Positions 38,361 through 46,719 of a DNA stretch of 64,000 bases are shown here, piece after piece. Under the pieces are notes generated by a model. That model searched no databases. It was not told the DNA's origin and saw only the letters and a list, made by a program, of their open reading frames with translations. Numbering within the stretch: position 1 is the stretch's first letter; the number at the start of each line of letters is the position of its first letter. The stretch comes from Hathewaya histolytica (GTDB taxonomy: Bacteria > Bacillota > Clostridia > Clostridiales > Clostridiaceae): NCBI RefSeq assembly GCF_901482605.1, contig NZ_LR590481.1:434001-498000 (forward strand). Reading direction: 5' to 3'. The position numbers and the translations under genes were made by a program.

Positions 38361-40634
38361 GTGGGATATAAAAAGTATTTAGTTAAACAACATGATATGA
38401 CTGATTGTGCAGCAGCATGCTTAGCAACAGTCTGCATGTACTATAAAAAAGAAATAAGTATAACGAAATTAAGAGATGTATTGGGGACAGATATTAAAGG
38501 AACAACTTTAAAAGGATTAGAGGATGGAGCTAATAGATTAGGATTTGATACTAGAGCTATTAGGGTTGATAAAAAAGGTTTCAAAAGTAAATATACACTT
38601 CCAGCTATAGCTCATGTAATTACTGAAGAGGGACTTAGCCATTTTGTAGTTATACATAAGATAAAAAAAGACAAGGTTATTATATTGGATCCTGCAAAAG
38701 GAGTAGAAAAAAAAGAGATAGATGAGTTTTTTGAAAATTTCGATGGAATACTCCTTTTAATGATTCCCAATAATGAATTTTCACCAGGTAAAAATAAAAA
38801 TGGAGGTATGTTGTATAAATTCATAAGTTTACTTCTACCTCAAAAAGCATTATTTATTTATAGTATTATTGCATCTGTAATACTGACTACTTTAGGAATA
38901 GCATCATCTTTTTTCAATAAAATACTCATGGATGAAATACTACCCTATGGGTTAAAAAACCAACTTAAGATATTTGTTATAGGTTTTTTAATTTTAGGTA
39001 TTACTCAAATTATATTATCAGCAATAAGGCAATATATGCTTTTATATTTATCTCAAAAGATAGATATACCATTGTTACTTGGATATTTTAAACATGTTTA
39101 TAAGTTACCTATGCAGTTTTTTACTACTAGGAAAGTTGGGGATATATTAACAAGGTTTAATGATGCTTTTACTATTAAAAATGTTCTAACATCTATATCT
39201 TTATCATTAATAATAGATGTTATATTAGCTACAGTTTCTGCAGTTATCTTGTACATAATGAACAGTACGTTATTTATAGTTATTTTAATAATTACAGTTA
39301 TAAGTGCTGCCTTAATATACATATTTAAAGAACCTTATAAAAAGATTAATTTAAAACAAATGGAAGCTGGTGCAAGGTTAAATAGTCATATTATAGAAAG
39401 CTTAAAGGGTGTAGAAACTATAAAAGTTTTAGCAGCAGAAGATAAAAGCATAGAGAAGCTTGAGGTTCAATACATAAAAAATCTAAAAATAGCTTTTAAA
39501 GAAGGGGTATTATCAAATATTCAAGGATCTATTTCATCGGGAGTATCTGCAATAGGAAATCTTATTATGATGTATATTGGTGCAACCTTGGTTATAGATG
39601 GAAAAATTACATTAGGTAGCCTCATGGCTTTCACATCACTATCTGACTATTTTATGGAGCCAATAGGAAGATTAATTAGTCTACAGCTTAGCATACAGGA
39701 AGCTAGTATATCGTTAAAGAGAATTTCTGAGATATATGAAGTTGAAAAGGAACAAATAGAAGAGGACAAAATAAAATTAGAAAGCGTAGATGGAGATATA
39801 GAACTTGAAAATGTTACTTTTAGGTATGGTAGTAGAGCACCAGTCTTGAAAGATGTAAGTATAAAAATCCCTAAAGGCAAAAAGGTAGCTTTAGTTGGGG
39901 AATCTGGTAGCGGGAAAACAACTATATCTAAGTTATTATTGAAATATTACAACCCAGAGGAGGGAAAAATAAAAATTTCTAGTTATGATATAGAAGAATT
40001 AGATATTTATTCATTGAGAAAATCTATAGCTTATGTACCTCAAAATATTGAACTTTTTTCTGGTTCAATTAGAGAAAACATACTTCTAGGTAAGGAAAGG
40101 GCTAGCTATGAAGATATAAAAAATGCTTGTGAAAATGCAAACTGCCACTCCTTTATAGAAAAACTTCCAGGAAAATATGATACTTTCTTAGATGAGGCTG
40201 GGGGTGGGTTATCAGGAGGAGAGAGGCAAAGGCTTGCTCTTGCAAGAGCGCTTATAAAAAAATCAAAATTTTTAATTCTTGATGAAGCTACTAGTAACTT
40301 AGATTTTATTAGTGAGGCAAGAATTTATGATACTTTGTTTGTTAAAGGAAAGGACCTAACAATGCTTATAATAGCACATAGGTTATCTACTATAAGAAAT
40401 TGTGACCTTATATATGTAATGGATAGCGGAAAGGTAGTAGAGGTAGGGGATCATGAAACACTTTTAAAGGAAAAAGGTTACTATTATAAGTTATATGTAA
40501 GCCAAGTAGGAGAATTAGAACATAAGAATATTGAAGAATCAGATGGAAATGAAGATAGTTATAAAATGAATATTGAAAATGAAAATTCCATGGTGGGAAA
40601 GTTACAGGAGGGTGAAGAATATGAATACAATTGA
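38361..40634 (+). CDS. Bacteriocin-processing ABC transporter with C39 peptidase domain
   Basis: A 757-residue peptidase-permease-ATPase. The N-terminal C39 peptidase (1-140) has catalytic C16 in HDMTDCAAACLA, H94 in LSHFVVIH and D110 in ILDPAKG; it cuts after the double glycine of leader peptides. Six membrane helices span about 160-450. The ATPase has Walker A GESGSGKTT, signature LSGGERQRLALARAL and Walker B FLILDEATSNLD. The start is GTG with AGAGGGAG about 7-10 bases upstream. It is first in the operon with the 165-residue protein, HlyD adaptor and GG-leader precursor; its end overlaps the next gene by 14 bases. Confidence 0.95.
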   Translation: MGYKKYLVKQHDMTDCAAACLATVCMYYKKEISITKLRDVLGTDIKGTTLKGLEDGANRLGFDTRAIRVDKKGFKSKYTLPAIAHVITEEGLSHFVVIHKIKKDKVIILDPAKGVEKKEIDEFFENFDGILLLMIPNNEFSPGKNKNGGMLYKFISLLLPQKALFIYSIIASVILTTLGIASSFFNKILMDEILPYGLKNQLKIFVIGFLILGITQIILSAIRQYMLLYLSQKIDIPLLLGYFKHVYKLPMQFFTTRKVGDILTRFNDAFTIKNVLTSISLSLIIDVILATVSAVILYIMNSTLFIVILIITVISAALIYIFKEPYKKINLKQMEAGARLNSHIIESLKGVETIKVLAAEDKSIEKLEVQYIKNLKIAFKEGVLSNIQGSISSGVSAIGNLIMMYIGATLVIDGKITLGSLMAFTSLSDYFMEPIGRLISLQLSIQEASISLKRISEIYEVEKEQIEEDKIKLESVDGDIELENVTFRYGSRAPVLKDVSIKIPKGKKVALVGESGSGKTTISKLLLKYYNPEEGKIKISSYDIEELDIYSLRKSIAYVPQNIELFSGSIRENILLGKERASYEDIKNACENANCHSFIEKLPGKYDTFLDEAGGGLSGGERQRLALARALIKKSKFLILDEATSNLDFISEARIYDTLFVKGKDLTMLIIAHRLSTIRNCDLIYVMDSGKVVEVGDHETLLKEKGYYYKLYVSQVGELEHKNIEESDGNEDSYKMNIENENSMVGKLQEGEEYEYN

Positions 40635-41118
40635 AAAAATAACTGTAAGAGAAAATAAGGTTTTAAAATTAAAAAATGTTCTTATTAGAGAAATTGAGGA
40701 AGAGGAATTTAATACTATAGATAAGGTAGCCTATATGATGGATAGTTATGTTAAGTCTAAAGGAAACTCAACAGTAGGACCAATGATAAATTATTCTTCA
40801 ACATCTGTAGATGAAAATGGACAAGTTAAAATAATATTAAAACTTATGATTCAACTTAAAGGTCCTATATATAATGTTGAAAGGCCTTATAAATTAAAAA
40901 ATGAAATTAGAGTTACTAACTGTCTATTTGCAAGATTTTGTGAAAAGGAAGAAAATCTTCAGTTTGCATATTCAAAACTTCAATTATATGCTTTTGAAAA
41001 AGATATAAAGTTGAAAGGAGATAGTTATACAGTATTTGTTGATAATAAAGATAATAGGATGACAGCTGATGTGTTTATGCAAGTTGATCAGGGAGGCTTA
41101 GAGAGTGAAGGTCTATAG
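40621..41118 (+). CDS. Unknown 165-residue protein of the bacteriocin export operon
   Basis: Soluble, charged protein without membrane segment or signal peptide; no family was recognised. It begins MNTIEKITVRENKVLKLKNV, and its C-terminal two thirds look beta-rich (alternating hydrophobic strands such as VKIILKLMIQLKG and YTVFVDNKDN). I start at ATG 40621, which has AGGAGGG ten bases upstream; an upstream in-frame ATG at 40573 lacks one. It overlaps the transporter end by 14 bases and is itself overlapped by the HlyD start, so all three are translationally coupled. A cytoplasmic chaperone or adaptor for the precursor is a reasonable guess, not shown. Confidence 0.8.
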   Translation: MNTIEKITVRENKVLKLKNVLIREIEEEEFNTIDKVAYMMDSYVKSKGNSTVGPMINYSSTSVDENGQVKIILKLMIQLKGPIYNVERPYKLKNEIRVTNCLFARFCEKEENLQFAYSKLQLYAFEKDIKLKGDSYTVFVDNKDNRMTADVFMQVDQGGLESEGL

Positions 41119-42217
41119 TTTAAATGAAATAACTGATAGTAAACTACTATATGATAAAAAACCTCCCAGGTTTATGAATTATATAATACTAGTTGTACTA
41201 ATACTAATTATTTGTTTTATTGTATGGAGTGCAAAGTCAGTGAAGACTTTTGTAGTTAAAGGACAAGGTGTTATAAGTACTGAGAAAAAAAGTAACATAA
41301 TGGCTAAGGTATCTGGGGAGATTAAAGAATCCTACATAGAGGAAGGTAAGGAGGTTAAAGAAGGAGATTTACTTTTAGTATTTAATTCTCCAGAACCTAA
41401 ATATCAACTGCAGCAAATAGATGGACAGATTAAAATTTTAGATAAAAAAATTAAGCTTTTAAAAAGAGCAGAAAAAGAAGCAACAAAAGGAAAGAACACT
41501 TTTAATAAAAAGGACTCAGATGAAGTGGAGTTTTACAATAAACTTGTAAATAGTTATGTGAGATTAGAAGAATACAAGGTAGACGAAGAAGCACTAAAAA
41601 AACAGGAATATACAGATGAGCAAATACAGAAGTATAAGGAGCAGGCAAAAAATAAAAAAGATCAATTATATTATGATACTATAATTTCTTTCACTAATGA
41701 TAGAAAACAATTAGAAATGGAAAAAAGCAGGTTAGAAACACAAAAAGTATCTATTACAAAGTCTACTGAAGAGTATAAGTTATGTGCATCTAGCAGTGGC
41801 AAGGTTCATTTAAATACACCTATTAAAAAAGGAATAGTACTTCACGGTGGAGCCTTAATTGGAACCATAGCAACTACTGACAAGGATATTATAGTAGAAA
41901 CACTTATACCAAGTACAGATCGACCTAGAATACATAAAAATGATGATGTATCACTTGCAGTAGGGGGATTAAACCAAGCAGAATATGGAACTTTAAAAGG
42001 CAAAGTTATATCTATAGATGAAGATGCAACTATAGATACTGAAAAAGGAAATATATTCTTCAAAGTTAAAGTAAAACCTGAAAGAAACTATCTAAAGGAT
42101 AAAAAGGGAGAAAAAATAAAATTAACACTAGGAATGGTAACAGAAACAAGAGTAAAGTATGAAAAGATAACATATATGAAATATTTTATAGAACAAATAG
42201 GAATTAAATTTGATTAA
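41105..42217 (+). CDS. HlyD-family bacteriocin secretion accessory protein
   Basis: A 370-residue membrane-fusion type adaptor. A short cytoplasmic N terminus precedes one membrane helix at about 24-42 (YIILVVLILIICFIVW); a lipoyl-like half motif (GEIKESYIEEGKEVKEGDLL) follows, then a long charged coiled coil (about 95-220) and the second half with a beta-barrel (GKVHLNTPIKKGIVLHGGALIGTI). This is the layout of ComB/LcnD/MesE-type partners of C39 transporters. The start is GTG with GGGAGG 8 bases upstream, overlapping the preceding gene by 14 bases. Confidence 0.92.
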   Translation: MKVYSLNEITDSKLLYDKKPPRFMNYIILVVLILIICFIVWSAKSVKTFVVKGQGVISTEKKSNIMAKVSGEIKESYIEEGKEVKEGDLLLVFNSPEPKYQLQQIDGQIKILDKKIKLLKRAEKEATKGKNTFNKKDSDEVEFYNKLVNSYVRLEEYKVDEEALKKQEYTDEQIQKYKEQAKNKKDQLYYDTIISFTNDRKQLEMEKSRLETQKVSITKSTEEYKLCASSSGKVHLNTPIKKGIVLHGGALIGTIATTDKDIIVETLIPSTDRPRIHKNDDVSLAVGGLNQAEYGTLKGKVISIDEDATIDTEKGNIFFKVKVKPERNYLKDKKGEKIKLTLGMVTETRVKYEKITYMKYFIEQIGIKFD

Positions 42218-42228
42218 TAAGTAATTAG

Positions 42229-42262
42229 AAGTGGCTGCAGACACTTTTAATATATATATAAT
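42229..42262 (+). promoter_or_regulatory. Imperfect palindrome and possible internal promoter before the bacteriocin gene
   Basis: AAGTGGCTGCAGACACTT at 42229-42246 is a near-perfect palindrome, and TATAAT follows at 42257-42262. It lies in the 68-base gap between hlyD and the precursor gene, the only real gap in this operon, and may attenuate read-through or allow separate, stronger expression of the precursor. Confidence 0.35.
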
Positions 42263-42285
42263 TTAAAATGGAAGGGGAATAAAAT

Positions 42286-42696
42286 ATGAGTACACTAGCA
42301 TTAAACAGAAGTTATGAATTACAAATGCCAAGTAGTTTTGTAGATGTTGACAGGGATGAAATGGAGTATGTTGATGGAGGATTTTATATTTCTAATCAAA
42401 CTTTAAAGGGAGTATTAATATCAGCTGGAGTAAATCCTGTTGGAGCTACTTTAATAGGCTTAGGTGCTTGGAAGTTAGCAGGACTAATAACTGCTAAATC
42501 AGCTGCTGTAGGTGCAAAATTAGGAGCTTTTGGAGGACCATTTACAGCAGCAATAGGATCTTTAGTTTCAGCAGCAATAGGTGGTGGTGCAGCGCTTACA
42601 ATTGCTAATGCTGTGATTCAAGGTAAGGGTATAAATGTTGGACTTATGAGAACAAAAAGTGGTGTGCCTTATTGGGTAGATATAAGTATACAATAA
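42286..42696 (+). CDS. Double-glycine-leader bacteriocin-like precursor
   Basis: A 136-residue precursor. Residues 1-32 form a leader ending in RDEMEYVDGG, with the hydrophobic positions (V19, M26, V29) that C39 peptidases recognise before a GG site. The mature part would be 104 residues, starting FYISNQTLKG. It is rich in Gly and Ala with long amphipathic or hydrophobic helices (GATLIGLGAWKLAGLITAKS, AAIGSLVSAAIGGGAALTIA) and a short polar end (SGVPYWVDISIQ). It has no Cys or tryptic signature of lanthipeptides. It is last in the operon of its likely exporter and precedes a terminator. RBS GGAAGGGG. No known bacteriocin was recognised; the mature size is large for class II. Confidence 0.85.
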   Translation: MSTLALNRSYELQMPSSFVDVDRDEMEYVDGGFYISNQTLKGVLISAGVNPVGATLIGLGAWKLAGLITAKSAAVGAKLGAFGGPFTAAIGSLVSAAIGGGAALTIANAVIQGKGINVGLMRTKSGVPYWVDISIQ

Positions 42697-42713
42697 TTTT
42701 ATAAGATATAACT

Positions 42714-42750
42714 TACGCCATCTTACATTAGTTGATGGCGTAGTATTTCT
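42714..42750 (+). terminator. Terminator after the bacteriocin precursor gene
   Basis: A 9-bp perfect stem TACGCCATC / GATGGCGTA with an 11-base loop, followed by GTATTTCT. GC-rich for this DNA, so it is a clear structure. Confidence 0.8.
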
Positions 42751-42921
42751 GTATAAACTATAATTTCATCAGATAATTAATAAAACCTAAAATATATTAA
42801 TAGAAATTATAATTGGTGAATATTTGTAGTAATTTTTATCATTACAATAAAGATTATGTATTTATATAATTAAACATATATTTTGAATTCATAAGAATAT
42901 AATAAGTTGAGAGGGATGAGG

Positions 42922-43836
42922 ATGGAAAAAATTGTACTAAGGTTGATTTTTCTAAATATAGTTTACTATTTAAATAATTTTTTATATGTATTTATTGATA
43001 AACAGTTTGGAATAGATGGTTTTCTTGTTTTTTGGGCGTTTTCACCATATATTTTAATTATATTATCAGGTCTATTACTTGAAAACCTTCATTTAAAAAC
43101 ATTAAAAAAAGTAAGAAAAATAGTAGTAATAGATTTAGTTTTAAGAGTAGTATCAGTGTTTATAAATTATTATTCTACATCTTTTAAATTTAAAAATATA
43201 AATTTTATTAGTTTAATATTAGTAGAAATAATCATAATGCTTATAAATATATTTTTAGAATTTAAAATATATAGACATGTTAAATATAGTAGTAAGAATG
43301 AAGAGGAAGAGTATACGCCACTTTCTAATGAAGAATCAAAAGACATTATTCAAAAATATTATATTGATGATAATTTTGATTACAGTAATTCAAATATAGA
43401 GGATAGAAAAGAAATAGATAAGCTTTTCAGACTGATAAAACTTGTAGGGTATTCAACTGTTATGGTTTATTCATTTCCCATTATAATTTCATTAGGTCTT
43501 AGAATATTAGGGGAAAGGTATAGGTTAGCAGTTTTATTTATAGTAGTTATTATTTTCTTTATAAATCTCTATTTAAATTATATAAAGTTAACCTTATATT
43601 ATATTGATGAAAAGATGTGTAAAAAGATATATATTAGAGACAATGTTTCGGTAATTATAGGTATTTTAATATTATTTATATATGATGGTATTATTAATAT
43701 AAATACTGGTGGATACAATATTTTCATATATATTATATCTTGTGTATTTTTTGCAGTTCCTATCCTTACTAACAAAAAGATATCTATTAAGTTCCATAAA
43801 ATAAATAAGGATATTATTAAAAATAAAAAGAACTAA
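42922..43836 (+). CDS. Polytopic membrane protein, candidate bacteriocin immunity protein
   Basis: A 304-residue protein with about seven hydrophobic helices and a charged cytoplasmic loop in the middle (about 130-175, KNEEEEYTPLSNEESKD). No family was recognised. I prefer the ATG at 42922, with GAGGG six bases upstream, over the TTG at 42907. Its codon and base use is even more AT-rich than the exporter genes. Position directly behind the bacteriocin precursor, and lack of enzyme motifs, make self-immunity the simplest guess, but this is context only. Confidence 0.7.
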   Translation: MEKIVLRLIFLNIVYYLNNFLYVFIDKQFGIDGFLVFWAFSPYILIILSGLLLENLHLKTLKKVRKIVVIDLVLRVVSVFINYYSTSFKFKNINFISLILVEIIIMLINIFLEFKIYRHVKYSSKNEEEEYTPLSNEESKDIIQKYYIDDNFDYSNSNIEDRKEIDKLFRLIKLVGYSTVMVYSFPIIISLGLRILGERYRLAVLFIVVIIFFINLYLNYIKLTLYYIDEKMCKKIYIRDNVSVIIGILILFIYDGIININTGGYNIFIYIISCVFFAVPILTNKKISIKFHKINKDIIKNKKN

Positions 43837-43875
43837 TTTAGATAGTAAGTCAATAAAAATATATTTTAATATAAT
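43833..43875 (+). promoter_or_regulatory. Possible degenerate LytTR promoter
   Basis: The bases from TCAATAAAAATATATTTTAA onward to TATAAT (43870-43875) closely match the equivalent stretch of the 38.2-kb promoter. The upstream 9-mer CTAATTTAG matches the box at only about five positions, and the first box is unrecognisable. The -10 is better than at the other two sites, so the promoter may be activator-independent. Confidence 0.35.
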
Positions 43876-43933
43876 AGAATGAAAAAATTAAAGAATTAGG
43901 TATAAATATATTTACGAAGAATGGGGAAGTCAT

Positions 43934-44440
43934 GTGGAATATTTAACTCTTCAAACAGGACATCTTTTAACAATAATAATACCATTGCAGCTTATTATTA
44001 ATAGAATTATAGGTTATATTAAGGTATTTCATAGCAAGAAAGTAGAAAAGATTTTTAAAATAATAGACGTTATTTTTGCAATAATAGCTACTTTAATATT
44101 TTATAAATTACATTATGGAGAATATTTTTGTGGAATATGATTTTTAAGTTTATTAATGTCACCATGGTTCTATGGATTTATATCTAAAATTTCGTCAAAA
44201 GACTCGTATAAAGAAATTTCGGAAATAGATTTTATATTTTTTATTTTGAATGTTATTGGGGGTACTATATTAATTATTATTCCTTGCACAAGAACTTTTC
44301 ATTACATAGGTGGAGGATATAATTTTAAAGTAGATATTGTTTCTAAATACTTATTTTTAATATTTGGGCTTTGTATTATTTTTCTTAATAAATATATTTC
44401 TAATAAAGTCTATAATTATTTTCACAAAAATAGTTTATAG
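43934..44440 (+). pseudogene. Membrane protein gene interrupted by an in-frame TGA
   Basis: A GTG start at 43934 with GGGGAAG upstream opens a 68-codon frame ending in TGA at 44138-44140. The same frame resumes at once (FLSLLMSPWFYGF) and continues to 44440 without another stop, giving a 168-codon unit with about four or five hydrophobic helices. The simplest reading is one small membrane protein carrying a nonsense mutation (or a sequencing error). An independent start at ATG 44156 lacks a ribosome site. Unknown family; candidate immunity or accessory protein by position. Confidence 0.65.
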
Positions 44441-44482
44441 AGATATATGGTAAATCATGATTTAAAGAATTAAAGATATATT

Positions 44483-44545
44483 ACCATTCAGTAGAAAAAA
44501 CATGCTATTCAGTTAAATATAAACACAGGATATTTTTGATATGTT
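44483..44545 (+). promoter_or_regulatory. Second LytTR-type operator and promoter
   Basis: Direct repeats ACCATTCAG (44483-44491) and GCTATTCAG (44504-44512) with a 12-base spacer TAGAAAAAACAT, nearly the same spacer as at 38181-38192 (TACAAAAAACAT). TATGTT at 44540-44545 lies 27 bases after the second repeat, exactly as at the first site. The repeats match the ComE-type consensus aCAnTTcaG-N12-aCAnTTcaG well. Confidence 0.8.
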
Positions 44546-44652
44546 ATGCTTTTAGTAAAGAAGTGTGTACAAATTAATACAGACTTTTTTAGAGCATAAC
44601 ATTTTTTATTGGGCTCTAATTGAATAGTTACTTTTAAATCAGGGGGAAAAGT

Positions 44653-44825
44653 ATGAAAGAAAATGAGTTAAAGATAGTTTTGGTTTTGAATTGTATAACT
44701 GTAATACTGTATAGTTTAGCTCTAAGCCTGCATTTTTAAATACAAGGGGTAACTACATATTCACCAGTTGTTTGATTATTGGACAGTTATTTATAATTTT
44801 TGCAGTATTACGTAATAAAAATTAA
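44653..44825 (+). pseudogene. Small two-helix membrane protein gene with a one-base frameshift
   Basis: AGGGGG eight bases before ATG 44653 starts MKENELKIVLVLNCITVILY, which ends at TAA 44737-44739 after 28 codons. Adding one T to the T5 run at 44733-44737 restores a frame that continues LNTRGNYIFTSCLIIGQLF and ends at 44825, giving a protein of about 57 residues with two membrane helices, the size of many bacteriocin immunity proteins. It is the first gene after the second LytTR promoter. Homopolymer position leaves sequencing error possible. Confidence 0.6.
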
Positions 44826-44873
44826 GATATTTATTTTATTATTTATTAAATAAATGAAAAACTGGAGGACATT

Positions 44874-45563
44874 TTGCGGATAACTATGATTTTTGTCTTA
44901 TTTATTTTAGTGACTTTGGGAATGTATATTTCAACAGTAAAAATAGAAAATGTTCTTAAGGATGCAAAAGAAGTTTCTTGTGATTCAACAGCGTATCATG
45001 AATTATTTTCGTTTTTTAGCCAGTATAATAAAAATCACAATAAGAATAGTATTCTTATTGAAGAACGAAAGATTTTTCAATATAGAATGCGAGATAATTC
45101 TATTGGGATTAAAACTCTTGAGAGTAAAACAGCATCTGATATAATACCTAGTTTGCATGAAGCAGGTCATTATATATCTATTAATAGAAGTAAGAGGTAT
45201 AAGAGAGTATATAAGATATATGTTAATCTTGTAGCCTTAAATAGATTGTTGATTATACCACTTATTTTAATGGTGTTAATTGTAAAACTTACTAATATTG
45301 GAGAAGGTAATTTGATAGAAATCCAACATTATTATCTTCCTACTTTATTAATTATATTTAGCATCATATCTTTATTTAAGTTGACTATAGGAATGAAAGA
45401 GGAGTATTCTGCAAGTGAAAAGGCTTACAGGTATATTACTATAAAAGGAAATGGTACATTAAATCTATTAGCGAAGAATATCTATATATTTTCCTTTTTA
45501 CAGCAATTATTTATGTCTTTAACGTGTATTATGGGGATATTCTTATTTTGGATGTTTACATAG
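44874..45563 (+). CDS. YugP-like membrane zinc metallopeptidase
   Basis: A 229-residue membrane protein with a helix at about 3-20, a cytoplasmic or surface segment, and three or four helices between 118 and 228. H95-E96-A-G-H99 in PSLHEAGHYIS is an HExxH zinc motif. The downstream EEYSASEKAYRYI (residues 176-188) corresponds to the EFNAS.RA stretch of YugP-family (putative neutral zinc metallopeptidase) proteins and offers Glu176/177 as third ligand. Overall length matches YugP. The start is TTG with GGAGG five bases upstream; the next ATG (44886) is too far. It is under the second LytTR promoter, so a role in peptide maturation, signal processing or immunity is inferred. Confidence 0.72.
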   Translation: MRITMIFVLFILVTLGMYISTVKIENVLKDAKEVSCDSTAYHELFSFFSQYNKNHNKNSILIEERKIFQYRMRDNSIGIKTLESKTASDIIPSLHEAGHYISINRSKRYKRVYKIYVNLVALNRLLIIPLILMVLIVKLTNIGEGNLIEIQHYYLPTLLIIFSIISLFKLTIGMKEEYSASEKAYRYITIKGNGTLNLLAKNIYIFSFLQQLFMSLTCIMGIFLFWMFT

Positions 45564-45610
45564 GAATTGATAAAGTCATTAGTAGAAAAATTTACTGTTG
45601 AGGGGATACA

Positions 45611-46719
45611 ATGATAAAAGAAATATTATCTTTTGAATGGATAACTAAAAAATCAAAAAAAATATAATTCAATTTTATTTACTTAATCTAATAATTGTAT
45701 AATTAATACGATACATAGAAAAATTATCTAGAAAAAATATATTTATAAAGATTATATATATCTTATCTCTAATAATTTTTTTTCTTATTACATTTAAAAT
45801 GCATATTAGTATAGTAAGTAAAATTATGGTAGAGTTAATACAAAAACAAAAAACTATATTTAACTTATATTCCAATAGAAATATTATACTACTTACATTA
45901 ATGGGTTTAGTAAACTTAATAGTATATGAATATATATTAAAATTTATAAGAAAAAACTTATATTTAATAATGGAAACTATTGAGGATAACTCATATTTTA
46001 AAAGCAACTTATGGGATAAGATGTTAGGGGTAAAGAGTAAAAATATATATACTAAAATATTAATTAAAGATATATGTTCCTTTATGAGAAAAAAAGGTTT
46101 AGATTTTTACATGGTATTGATAATGCAATTAGGTATATTTTGCTTTTATTGTGTTACTATTTTAAAAGATAGACCTAGCGGAACAATTGAGAAATTAGAA
46201 TCCATAGCTATAATATATCTAATATGTTCATTTTTAAATTTTATATTAGTTAAAGTATCAATTTTCTCTAATATGAAAGAAATATTGATTGAGAAAGATT
46301 ACAATCTTTTAAAGAAATTTAATATAAAAGCGGATAAATTCAAAATACTTATAGAAAAATCTAATTTTATATTTGTAATATCATTAATATCTACAATTAT
46401 AATGATAGTTGTAAATATATTATTGGATATTAGTTTTGTAGGGTTATTTCAGAATTTCATACTTACACTTCTTTTATTATCATGGATTAGATATTGTAGC
46501 TTAATAGCTGTATATAGTAGAAATTTTGGAATTAATTCTATTAAAGCTTCATTTTTTATATTAATAGTATTTTTAAATATAAAGATCATATTTAATATAT
46601 TTGAATTTAATAATAATTTTATATCTAAATATTTCATTATAGTTTTGCTAAATATTTTAGCATATTATATTGAGTTTTTATCAATTAAGTTTTTTTGTAA
46701 GAAGTATAGCCGTAATTAG
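45611..46719 (+). pseudogene. Degraded membrane protein (possible ABC exporter permease)
   Basis: GAGGGG six bases before ATG 45611 opens MIKEILSFEWITKKSKK, typical of exporter permeases, but the frame stops at 45665. Restoring one A in the A8 run (45655-45662) continues NIIQFYLLNLIIV to a further in-frame TAA at 45700-45702; after it the same frame runs from 45703 to 46719 as a 339-codon hydrophobic protein with six or more helices. A 306-codon frame starting at ATG 45799 remains, but has no ribosome site. Two lesions make a pseudogene likely. Family not recognised with confidence. Confidence 0.6.

Noticed and set aside
40573-40620. Upstream start for the 165-residue protein
   Set aside because: The extension lies inside the exporter gene, lacks a ribosome site, and AGGAGGG points to the ATG at 40621.
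44138-44140. Possible selenocysteine or other recoding at the in-frame TGA
   Set aside because: No convincing hairpin of the bacterial SECIS type was seen directly after the TGA, the protein is a small hydrophobic membrane protein, and neighbouring genes also carry lesions. Mutation or sequencing error is simpler.
44950-45144. Sixty-four-codon alternate frame within the metallopeptidase gene
   Set aside because: No ribosome site, and the overlapping frame carries the HEAGH and EEYSASEKA motifs.
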